DNA from: Leptospira soteropolitanensis
Lineage (GTDB): Bacteria > Spirochaetota > Leptospiria > Leptospirales > Leptospiraceae
Length of the DNA: 64,000 bases
Assembly (NCBI RefSeq): GCF_026151655.1
Contig: NZ_JAMQPN010000001.1
Location: 434,001 to 498,000, forward strand
Reading direction: 5' to 3'
Part shown: one piece after another, positions 38,097 to 49,563 of the stretch
How the letters are laid out: every line of letters starts with the position of its first letter
Numbering within the stretch: position 1 is the first letter of the stretch
The notes under the pieces: generated by a model
Seen by the model: only the letters and a program-made list of their open reading frames with translations
Databases searched by the model: none
What the model was told of the DNA's origin: nothing
Made by a program: the position numbers and the translations under genes

Positions 38097-39354
38097 TGGT
38101 GTTTGTTTCCTTCCAGATATGGTCCATGATAAACGCGCAGGATAAATCGCCGGTTAGATTTACTGAAGTTCTACACATATCTAAAAAGCGGTCAACTCCA
38201 AAAAGGATAGTGATACCCTCGATGGGAATATGAAATGTATATAAGATCGATGTTAATATAACGAGTCCGACGCCAGGTGTTGCAGCCGTTCCAATAGAGG
38301 CAGCCGTAACGGTTCCAGCTAACAAAAACAAGTCTATTGTTGATAAATTAACCTGATAAACCTGACTTAAAAAAACGGTCGCAACTGCTTGGTATAAGGC
38401 TGTTCCATCCATATTGATTGTTGCACCAAGAGGAAGTACAAAGTCGGCCACAGTTTCTTTTAATTTCAATTTTTCTTTTGCAAGTTTTAAGGAATACGGA
38501 AGAACTGAGCTAGAACTCGAGGTTGAAAAGCCAAGCAATGGAATTTCGCGAACCTGATTCAAAAAGCGAATCGGATTCTTTCTCGTAAGGATAAAAATCA
38601 AAATCGAATAGAAAATGAGAATACAAAAAAGACCGAAAATCACTGTACCAATGTACGAGACCAAACCAAATAACAAAGAAAAGCCAATTTGAACCATTGC
38701 ATAACTCATCAGACCTAAAACAGCTAGTGGTGCTATTTTCATTGCTGTTGCAACCACCCATAAACAAAAACTTTCCAATGAATGACAAAATGCTTTTAAA
38801 GCTGATCCAGATTCTCTTGAAGTCAGAAAAAAAATTCCCAATATCATTCCTAAGAAAACAACAGACAACATTTGTTGTTTGGACCAAACATTCACTAGAT
38901 TTTTCGGAATGATATTTGCGATAATTTCAGGCACAGATTCTACGTTTTGATTTAGATTGGAATTCGAGATAGTTGAGTTTGCTTCCACTGTTTGATTTTG
39001 GATTTGGTTTCCTGGTTTAATCACCAATGCTAACGAAATTCCAATACTCACTGAAACTACAGTTGTAAAAATAAAATAGATAAGTGTTTTGCTTCCAAGG
39101 TTCCAAAGATCCTTTAGATTTCTTAAACTAGATACACCGAGTGCGATGGAGACAATCACCAAAGGAATCATAATCATCTGGAGCAAATTTAAGAAGATAT
39201 CTCCAGGAAGTTTCATCCATAATAAATAGGGTTTTAAAGAGATTGCTGATATGAATCCTGTTTCTGGGTTTAATAAGATTCCAAATAACAAACCTAACAA
39301 CAAAGATGCGAAAATTTGAACCCAGAATGGAATTTTAGGAAAGAACATTCCCAA
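38083..39354 (-). CDS. dicarboxylate/amino acid:cation symporter (DAACS family)
   Basis: The 423-residue transporter has about eight helices, the reentrant-loop serine motif SSSSVLPYSLKLA, ATINMDGTALYQ (Na+ site) and a late MCRTSVNLTGDLSCAFIMD. This matches GltP/DctA family members, which import glutamate, aspartate or C4 dicarboxylates with H+ or Na+. First gene of the block running to about 35.5 kb. Confidence 0.92.
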   Translation of the reverse strand: MGMFFPKIPFWVQIFASLLLGLLFGILLNPETGFISAISLKPYLLWMKLPGDIFLNLLQMIMIPLVIVSIALGVSSLRNLKDLWNLGSKTLIYFIFTTVVSVSIGISLALVIKPGNQIQNQTVEANSTISNSNLNQNVESVPEIIANIIPKNLVNVWSKQQMLSVVFLGMILGIFFLTSRESGSALKAFCHSLESFCLWVVATAMKIAPLAVLGLMSYAMVQIGFSLLFGLVSYIGTVIFGLFCILIFYSILIFILTRKNPIRFLNQVREIPLLGFSTSSSSSVLPYSLKLAKEKLKLKETVADFVLPLGATINMDGTALYQAVATVFLSQVYQVNLSTIDLFLLAGTVTAASIGTAATPGVGLVILTSILYTFHIPIEGITILFGVDRFLDMCRTSVNLTGDLSCAFIMDHIWKETNTNEKN

Positions 39355-39386
39355 ATTCTATGATTTTGAACTTCTCTGTAAATGAA

Positions 39387-42230
39387 TTAAATACTGATGT
39401 ATGTTTGGAAAAGTCGAATTCTATGGAAAATCGTTGCGCCATTTTTAATTTTTCGAATTTCAATTGTGTATTCGTCCTTAGCGCGTTGGATTTCTTTCAT
39501 AGTTTTATGGAGAACTGCTTTTTTTTCAGGACGATTGTCCCATTTGTAAGCTGCCTCTTGGCGCATTAATTTTTCTTCTAGCTGGCGAATCGTTTTTTGG
39601 TGAGAAAGTTCAACTTTGTATTCTTCTTTTTGAAAAATTGACAATGTTTCTTTTCGTAAAGTTTCTTTTTTAGTTTCTGCTTCTGTCTCAACAATCGGAT
39701 AACAATAAATAAATGCTTCTTCCAGTTTTGAAAGGGAAACTTCTTTCTCTGGAACGTAAGACTTTGCTTCAATCCATTCCGTCGGCATTTCAGTAAGTAC
39801 AACAGCTTTCTTTTTCTTTAAGTCATATTCTATGAAAAACAGATCTTTACGTTTTAGAGAAAAGTCAAATTCGACTTGGAAAACGAATAATATTTTTTGT
39901 CCAAGTTGGTCAGAGAGTAGATACTTTTTTTTGCGACCGATATCGCTTTGTGTGAGTAACTCTGTAACCTTTTCAACAAAGGGATGTCCAAAAGCAAGAA
40001 ATTCCAATGAATCATTGGTTAGGGCGAGGTCCGAATCAAAAGTCGCTTTTCTAACTTTTCCTTCAGTATTTTTATATTCGTAAGAACCTTTACCAACCGA
40101 GGTTAAGGTTCCTGGAAGGTAGGATGGGAAAAATTTTGAACCTTGAGCAACGACTTCTTCCAAATGACTATTATTCCATTCTCTCTCTTCAAGTGTATGA
40201 TCGTAATAGTCTTTTAAATTAAAATCTAAAACTTTGGGTGTTACAAGAGCGTTGAGTTTTTCAAATCCTTTTTGAGCCACTTGGATTCTAAGATCAAATT
40301 CAGTTTCTAATTCTTCTTTGGTTTTGGTTCCTGTTACAAATTTCATAAGACTTGAGTTGAAATCAAGTTCCTCTTCAATCGTTCCAAGTAAATCATCAGA
40401 AGCACCAATAGATTCTTCAAACAAACGTATTTTATTGGTCAGTACTTCTAATATCCTTTCCGCTACTGTATCTTTGGAAGCAAAGTTAAAGATATAAACA
40501 TTGTCCTTTTGACCAAAACGATGGATCCTTCCAATACGTTGTTCAATTTTCAGCGGACTCCAAGGTAGGTCATAATTAAATAGTATGTTAGCAAATTGTA
40601 GGTTACGACCTTCCCCTCCTGCTTCTGTACAAATTAAGATCTCATAGTCTTCTTTAAATTTTTGGATAGCGACTTCTTTTTCATCCATACTAAGAGAGCC
40701 GTGGAAAGGAGAAACCTTAAAGTCTGGTTCTAGAACTGATTGTAAATGGTCTTGTGTAGTTCTAAACTGAGTGAAGATAATGAATTTTTTATGGCCTTCT
40801 TTTTTTAAACGATAGAGAGTTTCTTTTAATTTTTGAGTTTTTTTGTCTTCTTTGATTTGTTTTCCCAAATGGATGAGGCGGTTAAGAGTGAATAACTCTC
40901 GTTTGATTCTTTGGAAACTAGACATTTCCTCATCTTCTAATTCAGAAATAAAGTCTTCAACACCTTCCGTCTCATCTAAATCCCAATCATCTAATGTGGT
41001 TTCATGTTCTTTCATGTAATGGAATTTAGATTCCAACATAAATTTTCTTTTTTGTAAGGCAGAGAGAAGTGCAATGACAGAAGAATCTAAGAGTTTTTGG
41101 AATACCACCATCACAAATCCAATGGCACGGTTTTTGGTCCCCATTGCCATATTGTATTCTCTTTTTACATACTCTGTAGTTTCGTCATAGAACGCACGTT
41201 CAATGGGAGAAAGGTCGATACGAACTGTTTTTGCAAATCGTTTCGTAAATCCACCGACTTCCACTTTACGACGACGAAGAAGAACTTTGGATATTTTTTC
41301 TTTTAGATCGCCTTTTTGACCAACGACATAGTCGTTTACAAAGGTATGATATGGTCCGAGAATATTTGGATCCACCAAGTGCATCAGATAAAAAAGTTCT
41401 TCTAGTTTTCCTCGAAATGGTGTCGCTGTGAGAAGGAGGAGGCATTCCGTTTTTCTGGCAATTTTTTCAGCAAACAAATACCCACGAGTGATTTTGGAAT
41501 AATCGCGCCTGAGTCTATGTGCTTCATCAAAGACAACAATGTCCCATTTGGTACCAAGGATTTCTTCTGCATATCTAGGATTTTTAATAAAATCGATTGA
41601 TGTAATAATTTTATTGAAATTTCGCCAATGATCGGGGCCGTTTGTTACGAAATTTCTTCGACGAACAATGGCAAATTCTTCATTGAATTTGTTTTTCATC
41701 TCCTGTTGCCATTGCACAAGGAGAGGAGATGGTGCCACCACAAGCACTCGTTTGAGCCCACGTCGAAACATAAGTTCCTTTACTGCAAGACCAGCTTCAA
41801 TGGTTTTTCCAAGTCCCACTTCATCCGCTAAAATAAACCTTGGTTTTAAACTATTGGCAACTATGAAGGTAGACTCAATTTGATGGGGAAGTAAACGAGT
41901 TCTCGAATTAGAAAGTGAAGATAATTTGTTAAAATTATAAGTAAGTTTGAGTTGGCTTGCATCAAGTGCCAAGTCCATTGCTTTGGGAAATTCTTCCCAT
42001 TCACGAAGTGATTGTGGATACTGATTTAAAAATTTTAAATGTTTGTTAGATTTATTGACGGTTCTAAAAATCTCTTTTGATTCAAAAAACAGTTCTACAG
42101 AAGTAGCAGTCTCTTTTATGACCTTTGCAAGACCTAACTCCGGTTCGTCGATGAGGAATCCGTATTCATTTGTTTGTTTTGGTTCAACAGTAGTTTCAAA
42201 ATCTAAACTTAATTGAGTAGGGATTTCCAT
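39387..42230 (-). CDS. SNF2-type helicase, RapA-like
   Basis: From ATG at 42228-42230 the protein is 947 residues. It has [13 protein letters not shown] (motif I, about 135-147), [12 protein letters not shown] (motif II), LLTATPFRG (motif III), and the C-terminal helicase lobe with [18 protein letters not shown] region, [10 protein letters not shown] and [19 protein letters not shown]. RapA recycles stalled RNA polymerase; lengths and motifs fit, but a DNA-repair or defence helicase is possible. ATG is preceded by AAGGAG and overlaps the queE stop (TGATG). A longer start at 42287 would run into queE. Confidence 0.83.
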   Translation of the reverse strand: MEIPTQLSLDFETTVEPKQTNEYGFLIDEPELGLAKVIKETATSVELFFESKEIFRTVNKSNKHLKFLNQYPQSLREWEEFPKAMDLALDASQLKLTYNFNKLSSLSNSRTRLLPHQIESTFIVANSLKPRFILADEVGLGKTIEAGLAVKELMFRRGLKRVLVVAPSPLLVQWQQEMKNKFNEEFAIVRRRNFVTNGPDHWRNFNKIITSIDFIKNPRYAEEILGTKWDIVVFDEAHRLRRDYSKITRGYLFAEKIARKTECLLLLTATPFRGKLEELFYLMHLVDPNILGPYHTFVNDYVVGQKGDLKEKISKVLLRRRKVEVGGFTKRFAKTVRIDLSPIERAFYDETTEYVKREYNMAMGTKNRAIGFVMVVFQKLLDSSVIALLSALQKRKFMLESKFHYMKEHETTLDDWDLDETEGVEDFISELEDEEMSSFQRIKRELFTLNRLIHLGKQIKEDKKTQKLKETLYRLKKEGHKKFIIFTQFRTTQDHLQSVLEPDFKVSPFHGSLSMDEKEVAIQKFKEDYEILICTEAGGEGRNLQFANILFNYDLPWSPLKIEQRIGRIHRFGQKDNVYIFNFASKDTVAERILEVLTNKIRLFEESIGASDDLLGTIEEELDFNSSLMKFVTGTKTKEELETEFDLRIQVAQKGFEKLNALVTPKVLDFNLKDYYDHTLEEREWNNSHLEEVVAQGSKFFPSYLPGTLTSVGKGSYEYKNTEGKVRKATFDSDLALTNDSLEFLAFGHPFVEKVTELLTQSDIGRKKKYLLSDQLGQKILFVFQVEFDFSLKRKDLFFIEYDLKKKKAVVLTEMPTEWIEAKSYVPEKEVSLSKLEEAFIYCYPIVETEAETKKETLRKETLSIFQKEEYKVELSHQKTIRQLEEKLMRQEAAYKWDNRPEKKAVLHKTMKEIQRAKDEYTIEIRKIKNGATIFHRIRLFQTYISI

Positions 42231-42940
42231 CAAACTCCTTTCTGATTTCCCCAAAGTACTTTGTGAATTTGAAGCGACAAACGACACTTAGGTGGATTGT
42301 CAACTTTAATCCATTCGACCAGTTCTTTGGCATCCACTTCACCGTGGACGGGCGAGTACAATATATTTGTCTGTATTTTTTGTTCGCGAATGACTTCGAT
42401 ACTTCTATCAAAGTCGATTCTATCTCGCACAACAAACTTGATTTCGTCAAGTGAATTATGTCTCTTTTCTAGAATCCGGAAATTTTCCAAATCCATTCGG
42501 TCTTCCATACCCGAACCGGGAAGTTTGTAGTCCATAGTGAAAATAAAAAATGCATCTTCAGTGAGTTTTTCGCTGCCATTGGTTTCTACTCTTGAAGCTG
42601 GATAAGGCAAACCAGCAGCAGTTCTATGTTTGTAGATTTTATTGGCAATTGTTATGGATAGATCTCGGTTTTTTCCCTCTAAGGGTTCACCTCCTGTGAG
42701 CAGGACTTGGTATCCATGATGTGGATCTAAAGCTTCCAGCTCTAACCAAATTGAATCTAAACTTTTTTCTTCGCCAAGGTTTGGACCTAGGGCATAAGCT
42801 GTGTCACACCATAATGCTCTTGATTCCGTTTTGCCACAACGTAAGGAACATCCGGCAAAACGAATAAAAACTGTTGGGATACCTTGTGAAATTCCTTCGC
42901 CAGAAATAGAAGAATAGATTTCGTGAATTTTTCCAAACAT
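42230..42940 (-). CDS. queE: 7-carboxy-7-deazaguanine synthase QueE-like, radical SAM
   Basis: The 236-residue protein begins [20 protein letters not shown], the QueE opening, followed by [20 protein letters not shown]. The cluster cysteines are C31, C35 and C45, spaced Cx3Cx9C, where most QueE proteins have Cx3Cx2C. Later motifs [10 protein letters not shown] and [10 protein letters not shown] fit the family. It makes the deazaguanine precursor of queuosine. The stop overlaps the next ATG as TGATG. Confidence 0.85.
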   Translation of the reverse strand: MFGKIHEIYSSISGEGISQGIPTVFIRFAGCSLRCGKTESRALWCDTAYALGPNLGEEKSLDSIWLELEALDPHHGYQVLLTGGEPLEGKNRDLSITIANKIYKHRTAAGLPYPASRVETNGSEKLTEDAFFIFTMDYKLPGSGMEDRMDLENFRILEKRHNSLDEIKFVVRDRIDFDRSIEVIREQKIQTNILYSPVHGEVDAKELVEWIKVDNPPKCRLSLQIHKVLWGNQKGV

Positions 42941-43011
42941 TTTGATGATTCCTTCCAGGTCAGAATAAAGTAAATTGTTCTTGCGAAAACATTTATTCAG
43001 AATTTGATCTT

Positions 43012-44664
43012 ATGGTCATGTATGTAGTAGCGAAATTGGAATATCCACTGATCCAAGAAAAAGAGCTACAAGAAAATCATTTGTTGCTTCGGTTTCGTAC
43101 ACCAGCGAATCCAAAAATTGCAGAACGTAAACCCTTGGTTATTGGGCTTGCAGTGGATAAGAGTTGGTCCATGAAGGGTGAAAAAATGGAATCAGTGATT
43201 GATGCTTCTTGTGCTTTAGTCAACTGGTTAACAAGACATGATGCCGTAACCATCATTGCTTATTCGGCCGATGTTCAATTAATCCAACCAGTCACTCAAC
43301 TAACAGAAAAGATTTCTGTTACGGATAAAATTAGAAATATTCAAGTAGCCACTTCTACAAACTTAAGCGGAGGATGGCTCTCTGCCTTAAAAAGTGTAAA
43401 TCAATCTAAGATTCCAAATGCTTATAAACGAGTTTTATTGTTAACCGATGGAAATCCAACATCTGGTATTAAAGAAAAAGAAGCATTAGTAAAAATAGCA
43501 TCGGATCATTTAGCAATGGGAATTACTACGACAACCATTGGTGTGGGTAATGATTTTAATGAAGAGATATTAGTGGAAATAGCGAAAGCCGGTGGCGGAA
43601 ATTTTCATTATATAGACAATCCAGAAAACGCTTCCGATATTTTCTTTGATGAATTTGGTGACATTGGGGCATTGTATGCACAAGCCATTGATGTGGAGTT
43701 ACAATTTGCTCCTGGTGTTCGTCTGAAACAAGTTTTGTCAGAAACTTCTCATCAGATATTGGAAGAATTCGATGAATTTCTCGGTGATGCCAAAACTATA
43801 TCCAGGCAAAAAATCAATCTACAGTTAGGTGATTTAAGAGCCGATGACATTCGTAATTTAGTTTTGCGACTTGAAATTGATGATCGCGTAAATCAAACAG
43901 ATTCCCCTTTTTGTGAATTGAACCTAACTTACTATAATTTATTGCAACAGAATGCCTTAGAGTCTGTAAAAGATTCATTTCATTTTCCTAAAGGAAATAA
44001 TAAAGGGAAACAAGATCCTGATGTTTTAGTGGAAATATTGGTAGCTAATGCGACCACAGGAATGAAGGAAATTTCCGATTTTATCAAACGCGGTCATGTG
44101 GAAGACGCCAAAGCATTATTATTCGGACTGATTCAAGATATCAAAAATAATTTACACTTTGCACCAAATGCATTGGGTTCTCTACTTAATCGTCTCCAGG
44201 TTTTGGATACAAAAATTACAACTAAATCAGATGATTTATCCAAACATCTTTTTATGAATTCACAGATTATGATGAAAGGTCCGGAAAAGTTGGATTTAAA
44301 AGATGTGGTTGTCCATGATGAAATTTTGGAATACAAAGCCAATGGTGATATCGATTTGTATAAATGCCCTGAGATTAAACTTTTTATGGAACAAAAAATC
44401 TCGGAAGGGTTTCGATATGTAATTTTCGATTTTTCAAAAACATCGCATATTGATTCTTCGGCGATTGGAATGGTGATTCAGATTGTTGGTTGGCTTCGGA
44501 GAAGAGGCGGTGAACTAGTGGTTGCAAACATTCATGACTCGGTAAAAAAAATTTTCGAAATCACTCGGTTGTACAACCACATCCGTGTTGCTGAAAATGT
44601 TTCCTCTGCTAATGAAATTTTAAAGAGGATTATTTATGCGAACGAAGGAGATAAAAACAAATAG
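43012..44664 (+). CDS. VWA-STAS fusion protein
   Basis: The 550-residue protein has an N-terminal von Willebrand factor A domain (about 38-225) with an intact metal site: DKSWS (49-53), TST (114-116) and TDG (145-147). A middle helical region follows, and a C-terminal STAS domain (about 425-545) has FDFSKTSHIDSSAIGMV, where the Ser is the phosphorylation site of anti-anti-sigma factors. There is no signal peptide, so it is cytoplasmic. I do not know this combination as a named family. It stands alone between divergent and convergent neighbours; no kinase or phosphatase gene is adjacent. A partner-switch role is inferred. Confidence 0.8.
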   Translation: MVMYVVAKLEYPLIQEKELQENHLLLRFRTPANPKIAERKPLVIGLAVDKSWSMKGEKMESVIDASCALVNWLTRHDAVTIIAYSADVQLIQPVTQLTEKISVTDKIRNIQVATSTNLSGGWLSALKSVNQSKIPNAYKRVLLLTDGNPTSGIKEKEALVKIASDHLAMGITTTTIGVGNDFNEEILVEIAKAGGGNFHYIDNPENASDIFFDEFGDIGALYAQAIDVELQFAPGVRLKQVLSETSHQILEEFDEFLGDAKTISRQKINLQLGDLRADDIRNLVLRLEIDDRVNQTDSPFCELNLTYYNLLQQNALESVKDSFHFPKGNNKGKQDPDVLVEILVANATTGMKEISDFIKRGHVEDAKALLFGLIQDIKNNLHFAPNALGSLLNRLQVLDTKITTKSDDLSKHLFMNSQIMMKGPEKLDLKDVVVHDEILEYKANGDIDLYKCPEIKLFMEQKISEGFRYVIFDFSKTSHIDSSAIGMVIQIVGWLRRRGGELVVANIHDSVKKIFEITRLYNHIRVAENVSSANEILKRIIYANEGDKNK

Positions 44665-44669
44665 TTGGC

Positions 44670-44891
44670 TTAAGCCAACCAACGTTTTGCTTCTTCGATT
44701 GCTTCTTTTAAATCACCTACCAAAGCCGGAGCAATGGCGATACCTTTTTGAGTGGGTTTGAGTTCTCCGTTGGGATCTGTATACCAAACTCGAATATTAA
44801 AAAAAGTTTGGCCTTTGTATTCGGAGATTTCTACACGGATGACTTCCCCGCGACCTTTGTCGATGTCTCGAATGATTCCTGTTTTTGCCAT
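44670..44891 (-). CDS. PC4/p15-like DNA-binding protein
   Basis: The 73-residue protein reads [39 protein letters not shown], then [15 protein letters not shown], the PC4 single-stranded-DNA-binding fold (transcriptional coactivator p15, YdbC-like). Its ATG lies one base after the FNR stop, so the two are co-transcribed. A role in transcription or DNA protection is inferred. Confidence 0.83.
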   Translation of the reverse strand: MAKTGIIRDIDKGRGEVIRVEISEYKGQTFFNIRVWYTDPNGELKPTQKGIAIAPALVGDLKEAIEEAKRWLA

Positions 44892-44892
44892 T

Positions 44893-45816
44893 TTAGTACG
44901 TCTCTACAAAAAGTTGTTCTTTTTCCTCTAGGTGTTTTTTGAATTCGTCGTAAGAAAGATCAGTTCCGCAAGCAGAAATAATTTCTTGTATGACTCCTTT
45001 TTCCATTCCCTTTGGACCGCCACAAATATAAAACTTACCGTTTCCATTGACAGCATTTTTAATAGACTGTGCATTTTCTTTTGCTCGATGAGTAATGTAC
45101 ATCTTTCCACCGTCGAAGGAATTTTTCTCCTCTCGGCTAATTGCTGTTATGAAATGAAAGTTGGAATGGTTTTTCGCCATATCTTCAAAATAATCGCGAA
45201 GAACTATTTCGTCAGAATAAGGTGCTCCATAGATTAACCATACATTTCCCTGGAATGAAATTAATTTTTGGACAAGGAGTTCTTCCACCATTCCAAAAAA
45301 AGGACTGATTCCTGTTCCTGTTGCAAAAAAGAAAATATCACCTGAAAAGTCGGTTTGTGGGAGTAAGAATTTTTTACCTGCGGGACCAGTCATTGTGACT
45401 GTGTCACCTGGCTTTAAGTCGCAAAGATAATTGGAACATACGCCTTTATGAAGTAGATTCCCATTTTCGTCGTAGACATTGTCTCTTTTTACTACGAATT
45501 CAATATTGTCCTTTGTTTGACCAAAACTAAAGGATGGTGAAGCGATGGAATACAAACGAACCGTATAGGACGGGTCAGCCAATCCTTTCGCTTCTTTTTC
45601 TGGATCAACACCGGGGGGAATGATACCAGCACTTTGTCCGATCATGTAAGGATAAGTATTATGGTCGATAGCAATGGTGATTCGGTGTACTGCAGAATCG
45701 CCCTCTTTCATTGGGCGTTTTCCCTTGCCTGGTTCGGGAGTCAAACGGGTATTCGCCAAAACTTGGGCTTGTAGGGGATTGGATTTTTTAAACAAATTGA
45801 TTTGAGGGGTAAGCAA
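44893..45816 (-). CDS. plastid-type ferredoxin-NADP+ reductase
   Basis: The 307-residue protein has the FAD motif RLYSIAS (87-93), the second motif GVCSNYLC (125-132), NADP-binding [10 protein letters not shown] and [11 protein letters not shown], and ends with ETY, the C-terminal Tyr of plant-type FNRs. A plastidic-type FNR is characteristic of Leptospira. It transfers electrons between NADPH and ferredoxin. TTG at 45814-45816 with GAGGA 6 bases upstream. Confidence 0.92.
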   Translation of the reverse strand: MLTPQINLFKKSNPLQAQVLANTRLTPEPGKGKRPMKEGDSAVHRITIAIDHNTYPYMIGQSAGIIPPGVDPEKEAKGLADPSYTVRLYSIASPSFSFGQTKDNIEFVVKRDNVYDENGNLLHKGVCSNYLCDLKPGDTVTMTGPAGKKFLLPQTDFSGDIFFFATGTGISPFFGMVEELLVQKLISFQGNVWLIYGAPYSDEIVLRDYFEDMAKNHSNFHFITAISREEKNSFDGGKMYITHRAKENAQSIKNAVNGNGKFYICGGPKGMEKGVIQEIISACGTDLSYDEFKKHLEEKEQLFVETY

Positions 45817-46004
45817 AGTCGTCCTCGTAACAGGTGGTTTTTGGTCAAGTTTGGCATTCCGATCGTTCGGGAAAAGGAGAAGTTGGAGTTTCCATTTTTC
45901 CTCCTCGGAATTATGTCTCTTCTTGACTCCTTTTTTGGAGTTTTTAAACTTTAGTCATTCCGGCCCTCCCGCCGATCTTAAAGACAACCGGGAAAACAAT
46001 TTGC

Positions 46005-46226
46005 ATGAGATCCACTGAAGCACAAGAAAAGAAACAGTCACCAGTTCCCAATACCGTACTTCATCAAAAATTGGAGACCTTCACCAATACAATGCTCCAA
46101 TCTATGCAAACCAAAGTAAAAGAAGAAAAAACTTGGGCCGTTCTCTCCATGACGGGAGAAATTTTAGCTTATGGGAATCGACTTCCTCAAGTAGACCGTA
46201 ATTCCGATTCTTTATTTTCTATCTAA
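46005..46226 (+). CDS. small protein, unknown function
   Basis: The 73-residue protein opens MRSTEAQEKKQSPVP and has an amphipathic centre (LHQKLETFTNTMLQSMQTK) and TWAVLSMTGEILAYGNRL. No signal peptide and no family that I recognise. It precedes the DUF3015 gene by 13 bases on the same strand, which supports expression. Confidence 0.5.
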   Translation: MRSTEAQEKKQSPVPNTVLHQKLETFTNTMLQSMQTKVKEEKTWAVLSMTGEILAYGNRLPQVDRNSDSLFSI

Positions 46227-46239
46227 TTTTCGAGGTCTT

Positions 46240-46764
46240 ATGTTAAGATTCGGCATTCCATTTTTTATACTCCAACTGACAATAGTTAGTTTATTTTTAG
46301 TTTCAGTTACTCGTACAGTTTCTGCAGAACCGTATGGAATGGCTGGTTGTGGTCTTGGGTCTATGGTTTCCGTCTGGAAAAATGATATCGGGCAAGTATT
46401 GGCTGCGACAACAAATGTTAGTTTATCATCTCAAACATTTGGAATTACTTCGGGAACTTCTAACTGTACTACGGATGGAATTGTTCGTGCTGACCGAGCT
46501 CAAGAAGTATTTGTGACTTATAATGAAGAACCTTTGGAATTAGAAACCACTCGGGGTACCGGTGAAAGAATTCGAGCCATAGCTTCTTTGTTAGGTTGCC
46601 CTACTCATAGTTATGAGTTAGGAAAATTGATGAAAGAAAAACATTCTTATATTTTTGAACCCACAAAAGATGAAGAGTCTAAAGTTCGCTCCAAAATTAT
46701 TTTATCTCGACTAAAAGCAAAAATCGCAGAAAATCCCGAACTGAAACAGGCTTGTATCTATTAG
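46240..46764 (+). CDS. exported DUF3015 family protein
   Basis: The 174-residue protein has a signal peptide ending VSAEPYG and the DUF3015 core YGMAGCGLGSMVSVWKND, then QTFGITSGTSNC. Function is unknown; the family is widespread in proteobacteria and spirochaetes. It ends 2 bases before the convergent HEXXH gene. Confidence 0.85.
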   Translation: MLRFGIPFFILQLTIVSLFLVSVTRTVSAEPYGMAGCGLGSMVSVWKNDIGQVLAATTNVSLSSQTFGITSGTSNCTTDGIVRADRAQEVFVTYNEEPLELETTRGTGERIRAIASLLGCPTHSYELGKLMKEKHSYIFEPTKDEESKVRSKIILSRLKAKIAENPELKQACIY

Positions 46765-46766
46765 AA

Positions 46767-47411
46767 TTAGTCTCGAATGACTCGGGATATTTCTGAATTA
46801 TAACGATGAGCAGCTTCTGTTTGGTTCAGATAGCCATAAGCTCCTAATTCAAAGAGAAAAGCCGCTGTAATTCCGTAACCACCATCTGAAGTGGAATCAC
46901 ATCCTTTTTTTCCTGCGGGATGGATTTTCCAATCACGAGGGTTTAAAAATTGAAAATTTTCCGGACAAATTACGTGCCCATAATTTTTGCCGTCCGCATG
47001 TCTTGCTTCGTGTAACAGTACTAAGACCCGATCCAATCGATTCAAACTAAAGAACGCGCGACCCAGTAATACTTCACCATCTTGGTACATTGCGATGTAA
47101 TCACCGGTGGAACCGTATGAATATTTGTTGATTCGTGATTGTATCCAACGAGAAAGTTTTTTCCCGGAAAAACTAAATTTAAAAATGGATTCAAACTGAG
47201 AGAGGCGATTGTAAGTAGATTTGTCGATTTTGATTCGTTTTGGTTCTAACGATTCCAAATAGGAAAAAGATTCTTTTAAAACTTTGATTTGTTTTACGTT
47301 TAACTTGGATTCATCGGAGTACAATTTCGTGCTAAAAACACAATAAAGAACAAGTATTGCAAAAATTGTTTTAACAGAATAAAGTTCAGAAAGTGGCTTG
47401 GAGTCCACCAT
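46767..47411 (-). CDS. exported putative zinc metalloprotease with HEXXH motif
   Basis: The 214-residue protein has a hydrophobic N-terminus ([20 protein letters not shown]) and the zincin motif [16 protein letters not shown] glutamate in [12 protein letters not shown] could be a third ligand. I do not recognise the family. It overlaps the TonB receptor stop by 26 bases, so it is the last gene of the haem-type operon. Confidence 0.6.
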   Translation of the reverse strand: MVDSKPLSELYSVKTIFAILVLYCVFSTKLYSDESKLNVKQIKVLKESFSYLESLEPKRIKIDKSTYNRLSQFESIFKFSFSGKKLSRWIQSRINKYSYGSTGDYIAMYQDGEVLLGRAFFSLNRLDRVLVLLHEARHADGKNYGHVICPENFQFLNPRDWKIHPAGKKGCDSTSDGGYGITAAFLFELGAYGYLNQTEAAHRYNSEISRVIRD

Positions 47412-49563
47412 AGTAAAACCTGGGCCGAATAGGATTGTAAGTAAGCTCGTATTGGTCCAGGACGTTGTCTACTCCTAAAAACAGAGACATCCTTCCTTCA
47501 AAGAATTTTTTCTCCATTCTAACATTGAGTAAGGTGAAAGGTTTTCCATAGACAACTTTGTTATTTTCTTCTACACTCTTCGTTTGTTGGTCAATCAGGG
47601 CAGTGCTTGATCCAGCCGTGAAGTCGTTTGTTGTACTATAAAACGGCCGTTTGTCTAAACGTTTGGCACGAAGAGCAAATTCCCAGCCACCCGGTGCGTT
47701 TACAAAAAAGTTCATTGTTCCTTGGTGGAGGGCTCTTCCTTCTAGGGGTCTATCGGTCGTTAGGTCTCTTGTATCGGTTTGGTTGTAACCTAATTCCAGT
47801 GCAAAGTATTTTAGAAATCGAACCCTGGATCCTGCTTCTACCCCTCTTGTATAAGCACGTTGTACGTTCTTTAATTGGAAGTTTGCAAATTCACTAGTCC
47901 TTGTTCCAAAACTATATTGGATGAGATCTGTGATGTCATTTCGGAAGACACTGAGGGAAAGGGTCCAAAATTTATAAGGAGTGTATTCGATGTCCGCGTT
48001 AACGGTGGTTGACTTTTCAGGTCTCAGTTTATCATTCCCATCGACAACATAACCAACCCCAGGATTCTCAAAACGTAAGTATAATTCTCTAAAAGAAGGT
48101 GGTCTAAAACCTTTACCATAACTAGCGCGAAAGACAAGATCACTCGTGATATCAACTTTTGTTGCGATTTTGGGAGTGGTTTGACCGCCAAACTGTGAGT
48201 CCACATCGTGACGAACGCCTGGAACGAGTCGCCAAACAAACCCTTGGCGCCAAATAATCCATTCATCTTGAATAAAGGCTGCCCTTCTAGTTCGATAAGC
48301 ATTTCTTCTTTGTAATCGATCCGATTGTAATTCTTCCGAATAAGACTCGACCCCGGCAGTCACCATGTGGTCTTTATTGATTTCGTGATCAATTTGAGCT
48401 ACACCTTGGGAAGAAAATTCGTTTGTGAATTCTTTTACATCCAGCTCATTTGAATTTCGTTGGTCCAATTTATAATGATTTTCCCAACGAGAAAAATTTC
48501 CACGTAAGGAAACCATATTACGTTTTCCGTATGTGTATTCTAGTGCACCTAATCCAAGAAAATCGTTTGTTAAGTTAGTTCTATCAAAAACACCGCCATT
48601 AGATCTAGAGTCAATTCCAGCCTGGTTGCGATTTAGATAATTAATTCCGGTTTTTACTTTAAACTGACCGTCAGGATTGAAGGTCATGTTTCCACCCACG
48701 TTGGCATCTTGGAATGCGTTTCCAGTGGTTGCAGGAGTTTTGGGATCTAAGTCATAAGCAGCAGATTGATTGAAGCCACCAAAAAAATTGGAAGCGACAA
48801 AATCATTTTTGAAACCTACATCGGCGATCATATTCTTTTCGCCTTGGCTTCCGAAATTGGTTTGCCTTCCATTTCCATAGGAAGTTCGGAACTGGTAATG
48901 TTCTGGTTTTTCAGCTTGTTTAGTGATGATATTGATCACACCACCAATGGCATCGGCTCCATATAATGAAGAGGAACTTCCTTTTACGATTTCAATTCGC
49001 TCAATGTTCTGAACTTTAAATCGTGTTAGGTCTATAGTGTTGTTTAGTCGTCCAGCGACCCGTTGTCCATCTACTAGAAATAAAACGTATTTTGAATCCA
49101 ACCCTAACATTTGAACCTGAGATCCCCCAAAAAAAGGAGTTACGTTGATTCCCAGTTGTGTATCAAGCACCTCACCTAAGTTACGTGCTCCAGTTTGTTC
49201 AATTCGTTTGCGAGAAATCACTTCTGTAGCAACAGCTGAATCTTTGAGTCTTCGTTCCCCACGAGAACCTGTGACTACAATCCCATTTTTATTATCTAAA
49301 TCTTTAAAACGGTCTTCTTCCTGTGGATTCTCTTCTTTATTTCCTTCTTGGGGTGTGGTTGTAATAGAAGTTGGAGTTTCTCCGTTTTGAGGATTCGGAT
49401 TGGTTGTATCCGTTTCTACAGGAGTTGAAGGAGCCGTTGGTGTTTTTTCAACGGTTTTAGTATTCTTTCCGTTTTCACGTGGTTTGCTTTGAGAATGAAC
49501 TTCTCCAATAAACAATAAAAAAAGACAAAGGATTGGCAAAAGGAACGGATTAAATAAATACAT
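47386..49563 (-). CDS. TonB-dependent outer membrane receptor, haem-type
   Basis: From ATG at 49561-49563 the protein is 725 residues: signal peptide, a Pro/Thr/Gln-rich stretch (about 25-85), a plug domain ([37 protein letters not shown] region, then [29 protein letters not shown]), and a barrel ending [14 protein letters not shown] and NDKLRPEKS resemble the FRAP/NPNL region of haem receptors. It is preceded by a HmuY-like lipoprotein whose stop overlaps its ATG (TAATG). I infer a haem receptor; the ligand is untested. Confidence 0.85.
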   Translation of the reverse strand: MYLFNPFLLPILCLFLLFIGEVHSQSKPRENGKNTKTVEKTPTAPSTPVETDTTNPNPQNGETPTSITTTPQEGNKEENPQEEDRFKDLDNKNGIVVTGSRGERRLKDSAVATEVISRKRIEQTGARNLGEVLDTQLGINVTPFFGGSQVQMLGLDSKYVLFLVDGQRVAGRLNNTIDLTRFKVQNIERIEIVKGSSSSLYGADAIGGVINIITKQAEKPEHYQFRTSYGNGRQTNFGSQGEKNMIADVGFKNDFVASNFFGGFNQSAAYDLDPKTPATTGNAFQDANVGGNMTFNPDGQFKVKTGINYLNRNQAGIDSRSNGGVFDRTNLTNDFLGLGALEYTYGKRNMVSLRGNFSRWENHYKLDQRNSNELDVKEFTNEFSSQGVAQIDHEINKDHMVTAGVESYSEELQSDRLQRRNAYRTRRAAFIQDEWIIWRQGFVWRLVPGVRHDVDSQFGGQTTPKIATKVDITSDLVFRASYGKGFRPPSFRELYLRFENPGVGYVVDGNDKLRPEKSTTVNADIEYTPYKFWTLSLSVFRNDITDLIQYSFGTRTSEFANFQLKNVQRAYTRGVEAGSRVRFLKYFALELGYNQTDTRDLTTDRPLEGRALHQGTMNFFVNAPGGWEFALRAKRLDKRPFYSTTNDFTAGSSTALIDQQTKSVEENNKVVYGKPFTLLNVRMEKKFFEGRMSLFLGVDNVLDQYELTYNPIRPRFYYGGLQATF

